Source of the DNA: Amycolatopsis eburnea
GTDB lineage: Bacteria; Actinomycetota; Actinomycetes; Mycobacteriales; Pseudonocardiaceae
DNA: 64,000 bases
Direction: 5' to 3'
NCBI RefSeq assembly: GCF_003937945.1
Contig: NZ_RSEC01000059.1
Span: forward strand, 231,422-295,421
Shown: piece by piece, positions 16,030 to 25,692 of the stretch
Numbering within the stretch: the stretch's first letter is position 1
How the letters are laid out: every line of letters begins with the position of its first letter
Program-made: the position numbers and the translations under genes
The notes under the pieces: generated by a model
What the model saw: only the letters and a program-made list of their open reading frames with translations
Database searches by the model: none
What the model was told of the DNA's origin: nothing

Positions 16030-16931
16030 CCGCCAACGATCCGAGGATCACCGTCGGCGTCGACGGCTCGGCCGGTTCGGCCGCCGCCGTCACGTGGGCG
16101 GCGGAACTCGCCTCCCGGCGTCACCTCCAGCTGAAGATCGTGCACGGCCTGCAGGTCGCCGGCCTCTACTACGGCGGCGGCATGACCGGCATCGGCGCGG
16201 CGGCGCTGTTCGAGGCGGTGCGGAAGGACGGCGAGCGGGCCGTCGCCGACGCCCGCTCCCTCGCCGCGTCGGTCGACAAGGATCTCGTCGTCGTGACCGA
16301 GCTGCCCAACGACCCGCCGGTGCCGATGCTGATCGACGAGTCCCGGCACGCCCGGCTGCTCGTCGTCGGCCGGACCGGCACCGGCGGGTTCACCGGCATG
16401 CTGGTCGGCGGGACCGCGGCCACCGTCGCCGCCCACGCGCACTGCCCGGTCGCCGTCGTCCGCGGGCGCCACGATTCAGCGGCCGTCCCCGGGGCGGGCC
16501 CGGTGGCGGTCGGCGTCGACGGCAGCCCGAACAGCGAGCAGGCGATCGCCGTCGCGTTCGAGGAAGCCTCGCTGCGCGGCGTCCCGCTGGTCGCGGTGCA
16601 CGCCTGGAACGACATCGCCTACGAGGACACGCGCGGTACCGCCCGGATCCTCACCCAGCCGGAAAGCCTCGAAGGGGACGAAGACCGGTTACTGGCCGAG
16701 CGGCTCGCCGGCTGGCCGGAGAAGTACCCGGACGTCGAGATCCGGCGCGTGCTCGTACGCGACCGGCCCCGGGACGCGCTGCTCGAGATCTCCGGGGAAG
16801 CGCAGCTGGTCGTCGTGGGCAGCCGCGGGCGCGGCGGGTTCACCGGCATGCTCTTGGGCTCGACCAGCCAGGCGCTGATCCAGCACGCCCAGTGCCCGGT
16901 GCTCGTGGTCCGCCCGGAGCGGAAGGCATGA
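16026..16931 (+). CDS. Universal stress protein, two UspA domains
   Basis: A 301-residue protein starting MTANDPRITVGVDGSAGSAA. Nucleotide-binding signatures are VVGRTGTGGFTGMLVGGTAA in domain 1 and VVGSRGRGGFTGMLLGSTSQ in domain 2. It is coupled to the CBS gene before it and the phosphoketolase after it by ATGA overlaps, so all three should be made together. Close paralogue of 12826-13731. Confidence 0.93.
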   Translation: MTANDPRITVGVDGSAGSAAAVTWAAELASRRHLQLKIVHGLQVAGLYYGGGMTGIGAAALFEAVRKDGERAVADARSLAASVDKDLVVVTELPNDPPVPMLIDESRHARLLVVGRTGTGGFTGMLVGGTAATVAAHAHCPVAVVRGRHDSAAVPGAGPVAVGVDGSPNSEQAIAVAFEEASLRGVPLVAVHAWNDIAYEDTRGTARILTQPESLEGDEDRLLAERLAGWPEKYPDVEIRRVLVRDRPRDALLEISGEAQLVVVGSRGRGGFTGMLLGSTSQALIQHAQCPVLVVRPERKA

Positions 16932-19273
16932 CCGCCGTCGAAGCCCGACCTTCGGCGCTGAGCGGCACCGAACTCGCCCAGGTGGACGCCCTCTGGCGGG
17001 CCGCGAACTACCTCTCGGCCGGCCAGATCTACCTGATGGCGAACCCGCTGCTGCGCGAACCGCTGCGGTCCGAGCACATCAAGCCGAGGCTGCTCGGGCA
17101 TTGGGGGACCTCGCCCGGCCTGAACTTCGTCTACGCGCACCTGAACCGGGCGATCCTCGCCCACGACCTGAACGCCATGCTGGTCACCGGCCCGGGCCAC
17201 GGCGGCCCGGCCCTGCTGGCCAACACGTGGCTCGAAGGAAGCTACTCCGAGGCGTGGCCCGAGGTCACGCGGGACGCCGCCGGGATGGCGGAGCTGTTCA
17301 AGCAGTTCTCGTTCCCCGGCGGCGTGCCGAGCCACGTGGCCCCGCAGGTGCCCGGGTCGATCCACGAAGGCGGCGAGCTGGGCTACTCGCTCGCGCACGC
17401 CTTCGGAGCCGCGTTCGACAACCCCGGACTGCTCGTCGCCTGCGTGGTCGGGGACGGCGAGGCCGAGACCGGTCCGCTGGCAACGTCGTGGCACGCCAAC
17501 AAGTTCCTCGACCCGGTCCGCGATGGCGCGGTGCTGCCGATCCTGCACCTCAACGGGTACAAGATCGCCAACCCGACCGTGTTGTCGCGCATCCCGCCGG
17601 AGGAGCTGGACGCGTTGCTGCGCGGCTACGGCTACGCGCCGATCCACGTCGAAGGCAGCGATCCCGATGCGATGCACCAGGCGATGGCCGCCGCGCTCGA
17701 CTCGGCCGTCGCCACTCTCGCCGAGCGTCGCGGTGTGTGGCCGATGATCGTGCTGCGCAGCCCCAAGGGCTGGACCGGTCCGTCCGTTGTGGACGGTCTG
17801 CCGGTCGAGGGGAGCTGGCGCTCGCACCAGGTCCCGCTCGCCGAGGTCCGGCACAACGCGGAGCACCTGATGCAGCTGGAGGACTGGCTGCTCTCGTACC
17901 GGCCCGCGGAGTTGTTCGACGAGTCCGGCCGCCCGGTCGCCGACGTCACGGCGATGATCCCGGCGGGGGAGCGGCGGATGGGCGCGAACCCGCACGCCAA
18001 CGGGGGCGTGCTGCTGCGGCCGTTGACGCTGCCGGACATCGCGGCCCACGCGGTGCGGGTGCCGGCACCGGGAGCGACGGTGGCCGAGCCGACCCGGGTG
18101 CTGGGCCGGTTCCTGCGGGACGTCTTCGCGCTCAACGCCGACCGGGCGAACTTCCGCTTGTTCGGCCCGGACGAGACGGCGTCCAACCGCCTCGACGCGG
18201 TCTACGACGTCACGGCGAAGGAGTGGCAGGCGGCGGTCGAACCGGTCGACGAGCACCTGGCCCGTGACGGCCGCGTGCTCGAAGTGCTCTCGGAGCACCT
18301 GTGCCAGGGCTGGCTGGAGGGTTACCTGTTGTCGGGACGGCACGGGCTGTTCTCCTGCTACGAGGCGTTCGTGCACATCGTCGACTCGATGGTGAACCAG
18401 CACGTCAAGTGGCTGCGCGTGCACCGGCAGATCCCGTGGCGGAGGCCGGTCGCGTCGCTGAACTACCTGCTCACCTCGCACGTGTGGCGCCAGGACCACA
18501 ACGGCTTCTCCCACCAGGACCCCGGGTTCGTCGACCACGTCGCCAACAAGAGCTCCGAGGTCGTGCGCGTCTACTTCCCGCCGGACACCAACACGCTCCT
18601 GGAGGTCGCGGCGCACTGCCTGCGTTCCCGCGATTACGTGAACGTGGTGGTGGCGGGGAAGAACGACAGCCCGAACTGGCTCGACGCCGAGCAGGCCGCG
18701 CTGCACTGCGCCCGCGGGGTGAGCATCTGGGAGTGGGCGAGCACGCACACCGACCGCGAGCCGGACGTCGTCCTCGCCTGCGCGGGTGACGCTCCCACGC
18801 TGGAAGTCCTGGCGGCCGCGAAGATCCTGCGGGAGGAACTGCCTTCGCTGGCGGTGCGGGTGGTGAACGTCGTCGACCTGATGCGCTTGCAGCCGGCCGA
18901 CGAGCACCCGCACGGCCTGAGCGACCGGGAGTACGACGCGCTCTTCACCCCGGACCGCCCGGTGATCTTCGCCTACCACGGCTACCCGTGGCTGATCCAC
19001 CGCTTGGCCTACCGCCGCACGGGTCACCACGACCTGCACGTCCGCGGCTACACCGAGCACGGCACGACGACGACGCCGTTCGACATGCTGGTGCTCAACC
19101 ACATGGACCGGTTCCAGCTGGTCACCGACGTGATCGACCGGGTGCCCGGACTGGCCGCGACGGCGGGGGTGCTGCGGCAGCGGATGACCGAGGCCCAGGG
19201 ACGGCACCGGAGGTGGATCCGCGCCCACGGTGAGGACCTGCCGGAGATCCGGAACTGGACCTGGGAGGGTTGA
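16928..19273 (+). CDS. xfp: Phosphoketolase
   Basis: A 781-residue thiamine-diphosphate enzyme that splits xylulose-5-phosphate (and often fructose-6-phosphate) with phosphate to acetyl-phosphate plus an aldose phosphate. Conserved blocks include PRLLGHWGTSPGLNFVYAHL, TGPGHGGPALLANTWLEGSY, GGVPSHVAPQVPGSIHEGGE, the TPP-binding VVGDGEAETGPLATSWHANK and SHVWRQDHNGFSHQDPGF. Length is normal. Acetyl-phosphate can feed acetate kinase (32564-33691) for ATP. It is the last gene of a DevR-boxed operon, and a strong hairpin follows. Whether F6P is used cannot be told here. Confidence 0.95.
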   Translation: MTAVEARPSALSGTELAQVDALWRAANYLSAGQIYLMANPLLREPLRSEHIKPRLLGHWGTSPGLNFVYAHLNRAILAHDLNAMLVTGPGHGGPALLANTWLEGSYSEAWPEVTRDAAGMAELFKQFSFPGGVPSHVAPQVPGSIHEGGELGYSLAHAFGAAFDNPGLLVACVVGDGEAETGPLATSWHANKFLDPVRDGAVLPILHLNGYKIANPTVLSRIPPEELDALLRGYGYAPIHVEGSDPDAMHQAMAAALDSAVATLAERRGVWPMIVLRSPKGWTGPSVVDGLPVEGSWRSHQVPLAEVRHNAEHLMQLEDWLLSYRPAELFDESGRPVADVTAMIPAGERRMGANPHANGGVLLRPLTLPDIAAHAVRVPAPGATVAEPTRVLGRFLRDVFALNADRANFRLFGPDETASNRLDAVYDVTAKEWQAAVEPVDEHLARDGRVLEVLSEHLCQGWLEGYLLSGRHGLFSCYEAFVHIVDSMVNQHVKWLRVHRQIPWRRPVASLNYLLTSHVWRQDHNGFSHQDPGFVDHVANKSSEVVRVYFPPDTNTLLEVAAHCLRSRDYVNVVVAGKNDSPNWLDAEQAALHCARGVSIWEWASTHTDREPDVVLACAGDAPTLEVLAAAKILREELPSLAVRVVNVVDLMRLQPADEHPHGLSDREYDALFTPDRPVIFAYHGYPWLIHRLAYRRTGHHDLHVRGYTEHGTTTTPFDMLVLNHMDRFQLVTDVIDRVPGLAATAGVLRQRMTEAQGRHRRWIRAHGEDLPEIRNWTWEG

Positions 19274-19276
19274 GAC

Positions 19277-19307
19277 GGGCCCGCCGCGGTTCCTTCCGCG
19301 GCGGCCC
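19277..19307 (+). terminator. Hairpin terminator after xfp
   Basis: GGGCCCGCCGCGG and CCGCGGCGGCCC pair around TTCCTT starting 4 bases after the stop. No T-run follows, as is usual in such GC-rich genomes. Confidence 0.8.
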
Positions 19308-19781
19308 TTCCGCGGTCGGCTCACCCCTGTGACAGCGCGAATTCGACGTAGGCCCGGTCCCTTGCGGGCCGGGCCCGGAACCGGCACCCCGCGCACGCCT
19401 CCGTTCGGATGGCGGCCGTGCTCCGAAGCCCACGCGAACAGAGCCCCGGCCGCGACCTCCGCCTGGCTGTCGGCGACCCAGGGACCGGGCGTCTCCTGCC
19501 GGACGAACGCTTCCTGGTGCGCCGGCTCGGCGCGCAGGCTCAGGTCTGGTTTTCCAGCTCGTCCGGGTTCACCATGACCGGTTTCCTTCCCTGAGGGTGA
19601 CCGACGAGGCGGTCCACCCGCACGCGCCGGGCGGCGTGCTCTGCTTCGGCCGCGGTCCGGGCGAGAACTCACCGATGCCGACCGTGCTCATGGCGGGCTC
19701 CTCGTCCCCGCGCGAGTGCCCGGTCAAGGCCACTCCGCGGTTTCCCCGAGGGTGAAGGTCAACAGCCGCCGACGCCGGGAG
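19308..19781. other. Intergenic stretch without a confident gene
   Basis: About 470 bases between xfp and the cytochrome bd genes. On the minus strand there are short starts with plausible ribosome sites (near 19692 and 19574), but the frames stop quickly (for example MVNPDELENQT followed by a stop) and coding-like stretches switch frame. This could be a decayed gene. A weak DevR-like motif (complement AAGGGACCGGGCCTACG) lies near 19346-19364. Nothing here is firmly assigned. Confidence 0.4.
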
Positions 19782-22700
19782 TCAAGCCGTGCCGGTGAGG
19801 CCGACCGCGGGCAGCTCGGCGAACTCCGCCGGCCGGTGCGTCACCACCAGCGCCGACCGGCCTTCCGTCGCGTGCAGTACGTCGGCCGCCAACGCTGCCG
19901 CCGTCGGGGCGTCCAGGTGGGCCGTCGGTTCGTCCAGCAGCAGGATCGGGCGGTCCGACAGCAACGCTCGTGCCACGCCCAAGCGCTGACGCTCACCTCC
20001 GGACACCGGCGTTCCGTGCGTGCCCAGCGCCGTGTCGAGACCCTCCGGCAGGTGCGAGAACCACTGCGAAAGCTGAGCCCGGCCCAGCGCCGCCCGCAGT
20101 TCGGCGTCGGTGGCCGACGGCCGGGCCAGGCGGAGGTTCTCCCGCAGCGTGCTGTCGAACAGGTGCGTTTCCGGTCCGCACCAGGCGATGCGCGACCGGA
20201 CCGAGTCGCCGTCGCAGGTCAGCGTGTTCGTCTCGGCCAGCAGGATGCGGCCCGCCGAAGGGTCGAGGTGGCGCATCAACGCCGCGATCACCGTGCTCTT
20301 GCCCGCGCCCGAGCGGCCCGTCAACGCGAGACGGTGGCCGTCGCCGAGGCGGAGATCGACGCCCTGGACCGCGTCGGACGGCGCACCCGGCCAGCGGACC
20401 GCCAGGTGCTCGGCCGCCAGCTCGGTCGCGGCCGGGGCGAGGGCGGTGGCCGGGGTGCAGGGCGCGGGAAGAACGTCCAGCTCGGCGAGCCGGCGCGCGG
20501 AACCCGACGCGCCGAGCAGTCGCTGGGCCGCCTCCGGGAGCCCGGCCACCAGCTCGGCCGTCGCGAGCGGCGTCAGCGCCAGCACCGCCAGCGCCGGGCC
20601 GGGCACCGCCGCCAGGATGCCCAGCGCCAGGCACGTCACCGACGTCAGCCCGACGCCGAGCGCGGCGATCCCGCCACCCAGGCCGCGCCACCCGGCCGAA
20701 CGGCGCTGCAACGTCGTCAACCGAGCGTCGAGTTCGCGCAGCCGCGAGTGGCGCCGAGCCGCCGCGTCGTGGGTGATCAGGTCCGCCGACGCCTGCAGCA
20801 GCTCGACCGTCCCCGCGGTCAGGTCCGCGCGCAGCCGTGCCGTCGAGCGCAGCGCTCGGCGAGCCACCCACGCCGCGACGACCGGGGCCACCAGGCCGGC
20901 GACCGCCAAACCCGCAGCCGCCGGAAGAAGGGCGCCGGGCAGGATGACGCCGAGGGTGACCGCGGTCGCCGTCAGGACCAGGAACGTCGACACGCCCGGG
21001 ACCAGGCCCCGGACCAGGACGTCCTGCTGGCTGTCCACATCGGACACGAGCCGGTGCAGCAGGTCGCCCCGCCGCAGCCGTGCGGTGCCGGCCGGGCCGA
21101 TCCGGACCAGCTGCGCCCACACCCGTACCCGCAGTTCCGCCAGTGCGCGCAGGGCCACGTCGTGGGACAGCAGCCGCTCGCTGTAGCGGAAGATGCCCTT
21201 GGCCAGGCCGAACGTCCGCACCGCCACGATCGCCACCATCAGGCTCAGCACCGGCGGGTGCAGGGCCGCGCTCGCGATCAGCCACGACGACGTCGCCGTG
21301 AGCGCCACCCCGCAGCCCAGCGCGGCGGTCGCGGCCAGGCAGGCCAGCGCGAGCCGTAGCCGGTGCGGCCGGACCGCTTCGCGCAACGGCCGCCACGTCG
21401 GCACGTCCACAGTGGACGGCGAAACGACCGGAGCCGCGGCCGGGCGCGAAACCGGCCGCGGTGGGACGGCGTCCGAAACAGCCGGAAGGACGACCGGCTC
21501 GCCGAGGGAGATCACACGGTCGCAGTGGGCCAGCACGGCCGGGTGGTGACTGACGATGACGGCGGTCCGCCCGGCGAGCACCTTCGGCAGCCGCTCCAGG
21601 ATGGCCGCCTCCGTCTCCGCGTCGACGCCCTCGGTGGGCTCGTCCAGCAGGATGAGCGGCCGGTCGAGGAGCACCGCGCGGGCCAGCGCGACCCGGCGGC
21701 GCTGCCCGGTCGACAGCCCGGCGCCCAGCTCACCGACCACTGTGGACAGCGGGATGTCGAGGGCCGCGGTGTCGGCGGCGGCGAGCACGGCGTCGTCGGG
21801 CGCGTCGGGGCTGCCCAGGCGGATGTTCTCCGCCACCGTCCCGGCGACCAGGTGCGGCTGCTGCGGCACCCAGGCCAGGTGCCGGTGCCAGGTCGCGCGG
21901 CCGACGTCGGCGAGGTCGGTGCCGCCGACCAGGATCCGGCCGCCGTCGGGCCGCCGCCAGCCCAGGAGCAGGTCGAGCAGCGTCGACTTGCCCGCCCCGC
22001 TCGGCCCGGTCACGCCGAGCACCTCGCCGGGTGGCAGGCGCAGGCTGAAGCCGTCCAGGATCGGGCCGGAACGGCCCTCGACCGTGACGTCTTCGCAGCG
22101 CAACGCCGTGCGTGCCAAGTCGGGCACCACGCTCGTGCCACCGTCGTCGGACGGCGCGCCGGCGAGCGCGATGATCTCCTCGGCCGCGGCGAGGCCCTCG
22201 GCGCTGTCGTGGAACCGCGCGCCGACCGCCCGCAGCGGCAGGTAGATCTCCGGGGCGAGGATCAGCACGACGAGCGCGGTCCGAAGGTCGAGTTCCCCGG
22301 CCAGCAACCGCAGGCCGATCGACACGGCGACGACCGCCACCGACAGCGTCGCCAGCAGTTCGAGGGCCAGCGCGGACAGGAACGCGACGCGCAGCGTCCG
22401 CATGGTGTGCTCGCGGTACCGCCCGGTGATTTCCCGCAGCGACCGGATCTGCGCGCGGGCGCGGCCGAACGCGGTCAGCTCGGCGAGGCCCGCGACCAGG
22501 TCGAGGAAGTGGTTGCCCAGCACGGACAGGGTCTGCCACTGGCGCCGGACGTCGCGCTGGGTGTAGCGCCCGATGAGGATCATGAACACCGGGATGAGCG
22601 GCACCGTGAGCCCGGCGATCACCGCGGCGACCCAGTCGGCGGCCAGGATCCGCACGCCGACGACCAGCGGGACGACCGCTGCGACCAGCAGCTGGGGGAG

Positions 22701-23102
22701 GTAGCGCGCGAAGTAGCCCTCGAGCCGGTCGACGCCGTGCGTGGCCAGGGCGGCGACCTCGGCGGGGGAGCGGCCGGCCCGCCGGGGCCCGATCCGCAGC
22801 GCGGCCGCGATCACCGTTTCGCGCAGCTGGGAGAGGGCTCGGGCGGCAGCGCGGTGTGCGGTCGTCTCGGCCAGCCAGGTGATCCCGGCTCTGGCCACGA
22901 CGACGGCGGTCAGCAGGCCGAGCGGCAACACCAGGCTGTGCAGCGAAAGGCCGTCGAGGAAGGCCCACGTGATGGTCTTCGCGAGCAGTTCCGCCTGGGC
23001 GAGCACCAGCATCGCGGTGAGCACGCCCCAGCCCGCGCAGGCGAGGACGAACGGCCGGACCGCGCTCGCGTGGCGCAGCAGCCGCGGGTCGAGGGGCTTC
23101 AC
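19782..23102 (-). CDS. cydDC: CydD-CydC fused ABC exporter for cytochrome bd assembly
   Basis: A 1106-residue fusion of two membrane-plus-ATPase halves. Half 1 (CydD-like, about 1-540) has six helices, the Walker A GPSGAGKST, signature LSTGQRRRVALARA and Walker B LILLDEPTEG. Half 2 (CydC-like, about 560-1106) has GRSGAGKST, VSGGERQRLGVARA and ILLLDEPTAH. CydDC exports thiols (glutathione/cysteine in E. coli) and is needed to assemble cytochrome bd. Separate genes in E. coli; fused forms are common in actinobacteria. Its start overlaps the end of cydB (ATGA), giving the order cydA-cydB-cydDC in one operon. Confidence 0.93.
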   Translation of the reverse strand: MKPLDPRLLRHASAVRPFVLACAGWGVLTAMLVLAQAELLAKTITWAFLDGLSLHSLVLPLGLLTAVVVARAGITWLAETTAHRAAARALSQLRETVIAAALRIGPRRAGRSPAEVAALATHGVDRLEGYFARYLPQLLVAAVVPLVVGVRILAADWVAAVIAGLTVPLIPVFMILIGRYTQRDVRRQWQTLSVLGNHFLDLVAGLAELTAFGRARAQIRSLREITGRYREHTMRTLRVAFLSALALELLATLSVAVVAVSIGLRLLAGELDLRTALVVLILAPEIYLPLRAVGARFHDSAEGLAAAEEIIALAGAPSDDGGTSVVPDLARTALRCEDVTVEGRSGPILDGFSLRLPPGEVLGVTGPSGAGKSTLLDLLLGWRRPDGGRILVGGTDLADVGRATWHRHLAWVPQQPHLVAGTVAENIRLGSPDAPDDAVLAAADTAALDIPLSTVVGELGAGLSTGQRRRVALARAVLLDRPLILLDEPTEGVDAETEAAILERLPKVLAGRTAVIVSHHPAVLAHCDRVISLGEPVVLPAVSDAVPPRPVSRPAAAPVVSPSTVDVPTWRPLREAVRPHRLRLALACLAATAALGCGVALTATSSWLIASAALHPPVLSLMVAIVAVRTFGLAKGIFRYSERLLSHDVALRALAELRVRVWAQLVRIGPAGTARLRRGDLLHRLVSDVDSQQDVLVRGLVPGVSTFLVLTATAVTLGVILPGALLPAAAGLAVAGLVAPVVAAWVARRALRSTARLRADLTAGTVELLQASADLITHDAAARRHSRLRELDARLTTLQRRSAGWRGLGGGIAALGVGLTSVTCLALGILAAVPGPALAVLALTPLATAELVAGLPEAAQRLLGASGSARRLAELDVLPAPCTPATALAPAATELAAEHLAVRWPGAPSDAVQGVDLRLGDGHRLALTGRSGAGKSTVIAALMRHLDPSAGRILLAETNTLTCDGDSVRSRIAWCGPETHLFDSTLRENLRLARPSATDAELRAALGRAQLSQWFSHLPEGLDTALGTHGTPVSGGERQRLGVARALLSDRPILLLDEPTAHLDAPTAAALAADVLHATEGRSALVVTHRPAEFAELPAVGLTGTA

Positions 23103-24118
23103 CGGCGGGTCGCGGGCAGGCCGCCGCCGGCGGGGATCGAGGACCGGCTGATCCGCTTGCGGAACACCCAGTACGTCCAGGCCTGGTAGGCCAGCACGAT
23201 CGGGGTGAACACCACCGCCACCCAGGTCATGATCCGCAGCGTGTACGGCGTCGAGGACGCGTTCGCCGTGGTCAGGCCGAACGCCGGGTCGGTCGTGGAC
23301 GGCAGCACGTCCGGGTACAGCGCCCAGAAGAGCGTGCCGGTGACCGCGATGATCGCGCCGGCGGTGCTCGCGAAGGCCAGCCCGTCCCGCTCACCCGCGG
23401 CGAACAGCACGCCCGCCGCCAGGAGCAGGGCGGCGACGGCCGCCGTGAGCCACGTCCAGCCGCCGTGCTCGACGGCGGTGTAGGCGAGGAACCCGCCGCC
23501 GGTCACGATCGCCGCGCCGCCCAGCGCGCGGCTCAGCGTCCGGGCGCGGTCGCGCAGGGCCTCGGTCGTCTTCAGGGTGAGGAACACGGCCCCGTGGAAG
23601 GTGAACAGGCTCAGCGTGGCCAGCCCACCGAGCAGCGCGTACGGGTTGAGCAGGGTGAAGAACGAGCCGGTGAAGTGGTGCTGGGCGTCGAGCGGGACGC
23701 CGTGGACGATGTTGCCGAACGCCACGCCCCAGAGCAGCGCCGGCGCCGCGGAACCGGCCACGATGACCCAGTCCCAGGTGTTCCGCCACCGCGGGCTGTC
23801 GATCTTGCCGCGGAACTCGAACGCGACGCCCCGCAGGATCAGCGCGACCAGCACGAGCAGCAGCGCCAGGTAGAAGCCGGAGAACAGGCTCGAGTACCAG
23901 AGCGGGAACGCGGCGAAGGTGGCGCCGCCGGCGACGAGCAGCCACACCTCGTTGCCGTCCCACACCGGGCCGATCGTGTTGATGAGCACGCGGCGGTCGG
24001 TGTCGTCGTGGCCGAGGACGCGCAGCAGCGTGCCGACGCCGAAGTCGAAGCCTTCCAGGACGAAGTACCCGGTCCAGAGGACCGCGATGAGCAGGAACCA
24101 GATGTCGGTGAGGGCCAT
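23099..24118 (-). CDS. cydB: Cytochrome bd oxidase subunit II
   Basis: A 339-residue membrane protein starting MALTDIWFLLIAVLWTGYFV, with the CydB N-terminal block YFVLEGFDFGVGTLLRVLGH and GPVWDGNEVWLLVAGGATFA. About eight to nine hydrophobic helices are visible. It pairs with CydA in the membrane to form the high-affinity quinol oxidase. It starts 16 bases after cydA and overlaps cydDC by 4 bases. Length is normal. Confidence 0.96.
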   Translation of the reverse strand: MALTDIWFLLIAVLWTGYFVLEGFDFGVGTLLRVLGHDDTDRRVLINTIGPVWDGNEVWLLVAGGATFAAFPLWYSSLFSGFYLALLLVLVALILRGVAFEFRGKIDSPRWRNTWDWVIVAGSAAPALLWGVAFGNIVHGVPLDAQHHFTGSFFTLLNPYALLGGLATLSLFTFHGAVFLTLKTTEALRDRARTLSRALGGAAIVTGGGFLAYTAVEHGGWTWLTAAVAALLLAAGVLFAAGERDGLAFASTAGAIIAVTGTLFWALYPDVLPSTTDPAFGLTTANASSTPYTLRIMTWVAVVFTPIVLAYQAWTYWVFRKRISRSSIPAGGGLPATRR

Positions 24119-24134
24119 GGCGGGTTCTCCGGCG

Positions 24135-25529
24135 TCAGTAGGCGAAGGCCGCGGGCCGCGGCTCGTCGGACTCGGATTCGGGTGCCTCGGGCGGCGGAGG
24201 ACCGGCTTTGGCGTAGCGGACCATCAGGACGCCGTCGACGACCGCGAGGACGCCGTAGAGCACCGTGAACACGATCAGCGAGGTCAGCACGTTCCCGACG
24301 GAGACGGTGGGCGACACCGAATCGGCGGTTTTCAGCACGCCGAACACCGACCACGGCTGGCGGCCCATCTCGGTGAAGATCCAGCCGACGCTGTTGGCCA
24401 GGAACGGCAGGGCGAGCCCGGCCGTGGCGACGGGGAAGAACCAGCGGGCGCGCGGGGTGCGGCCGCGGCGGAACAGCCAGAGCCCGGCCAGCGAGAGCAG
24501 CAGGCACAGGAAGCCGAAGCCGATCATCAGCCGGAACGTCCAGTAGGTGACCGGGATGTCGGGCCGGTACTCACCGGGCCCGTACTGCTGCCGCTCGGCG
24601 GCCTGCAGGTCGTTGACGCCCTCGACCTGCCCGTCGAACTTCCCGGTGGCCATGAAGGACAGGACGCCGGGCACGCGGATGCTGAACTTCTCCTGCGAGC
24701 CGTCGAGCGAGCCGATGGTGAACAGCGAGAACGAGGCGGGCGCGACCGTGTCGTAGAGCGCTTCGGCGGCGGCCATCTTCATCGGCTGCTGCTCGGTCAT
24801 CAACCGGGCCTGCAGGTCACCGGTGACGATGACGCCGAGGCTCGCGATCAGCACGGTGACCAGGGCGAGCTTCATCGACGGGCGGAAGACGTCGGCGTCG
24901 CGCCGCCGCTTGAGCTGCCAGGCGCTGATCCCGACGACGAACATGCCGCCGGTGAGGAAGCACGCGGTGATGGTGTGGGCGAAGGCGCCGACGGCGGTCG
25001 AGTTGGTCAGGACGGCGCCGAAGTCCTTCAGTTCCGCGCGGCCGGTCGCGGGGTTGACCGCGTAGCCGACGGGGTGCTGCATCCAGGAGTTGGCGGCGAG
25101 GATGAAGTACGCCGAGAGCACGGTGCCGATCGAGGCGAGCCAGATGGTGGCCAGGTGCAGCTTCTTCGGCAGCTTGTCCCAGCCGAAGATCCACAGGCCG
25201 AGGAACGTCGACTCGAGGAAGAACGCGAGCAGCCCTTCGATGGCCAGTGGCGCGCCGAAGATGTCGCCGACGAACGTGCTGTAGTCCGACCAGTTCATCC
25301 CGAACTGGAACTCCTGCACGATGCCGGTCGCCACGCCCATGGCGAAGTTGATGAGGAACAGCTTTCCCCAGAACTTCGTCATCCGGCGGTACTTGTCGTT
25401 CCGGGTCCGCACCCAGGCCGTCTGCATCCCGGCGACCAGGAAGGACAGCCCGATGGTCAGCGGGACGAAGAGGAAGTGGTAGACGGTGGTGATCCCGAAC
25501 TGCCATCGGGCGAGGTCCAGGGCGCTCAT
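24135..25529 (-). CDS. cydA: Cytochrome bd oxidase subunit I (short Q-loop)
   Basis: A 464-residue membrane protein starting MSALDLARWQFGITTVYHFL; the His of VYHFLFVPLTIG fits the conserved N-terminal heme ligand. Other blocks are FAMGVATGIVQEFQFGMNWS, EGLLAFFLESTFLGLWIFGW and the His in FAHTITACFLTGGMFVVGIS. The Q-loop after about residue 255 (DGSQEKFSIRVPGVLSFMAT) is the short type. It reduces O2 with quinol at very low oxygen. A DevR-like box lies 55-75 bases upstream (25584-25603), consistent with hypoxic induction beside devR. Confidence 0.96.
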   Translation of the reverse strand: MSALDLARWQFGITTVYHFLFVPLTIGLSFLVAGMQTAWVRTRNDKYRRMTKFWGKLFLINFAMGVATGIVQEFQFGMNWSDYSTFVGDIFGAPLAIEGLLAFFLESTFLGLWIFGWDKLPKKLHLATIWLASIGTVLSAYFILAANSWMQHPVGYAVNPATGRAELKDFGAVLTNSTAVGAFAHTITACFLTGGMFVVGISAWQLKRRRDADVFRPSMKLALVTVLIASLGVIVTGDLQARLMTEQQPMKMAAAEALYDTVAPASFSLFTIGSLDGSQEKFSIRVPGVLSFMATGKFDGQVEGVNDLQAAERQQYGPGEYRPDIPVTYWTFRLMIGFGFLCLLLSLAGLWLFRRGRTPRARWFFPVATAGLALPFLANSVGWIFTEMGRQPWSVFGVLKTADSVSPTVSVGNVLTSLIVFTVLYGVLAVVDGVLMVRYAKAGPPPPEAPESESDEPRPAAFAY

Positions 25530-25583
25530 CGGGGTTCTCCTGCTCGTTCGCGGGTCACCCGGCGAGCATCCGGTGCGAGAGGC

Positions 25584-25603
25584 GTCCGGCCTTAGGGTCC
25601 TTG
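25584..25603 (-). promoter_or_regulatory. Candidate DevR box for cydA
   Basis: The complement reads CAAGGACCCTAAGGCCGGAC, with the GGAC-N4 half clear and a looser second half. It sits 55 bases before the cydA start, on the side away from devR. Confidence 0.55.
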
Positions 25604-25636
25604 GTCACTTCCCGGACGGTCCCGGGTCCCTGCCGC

Positions 25637-25656
25637 CGGGGGACTTGCGGTCGTAC
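25637..25656 (+). promoter_or_regulatory. Candidate DevR box for devR (autoregulation)
   Basis: CGGGGGACTTGCGGTCGTAC fits GGGACTT-N-GG-C and lies 37 bases before the devR start. It suggests positive autoregulation, as known for mycobacterial devR. Confidence 0.6.
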
Positions 25657-25692
25657 GCTGAGCCTTGTCCGATCCGCCCCCGGGAGGTTGTC

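Noticed and set aside
19346..19364. Another DevR-like motif
   Set aside because: Only the GGGAC half fits and no gene start lies downstream in a sensible position.
16619..19672. A 1017-codon minus-strand frame opposite phosphoketolase
   Set aside because: Antisense shadow; phosphoketolase motifs on the plus strand are unambiguous.
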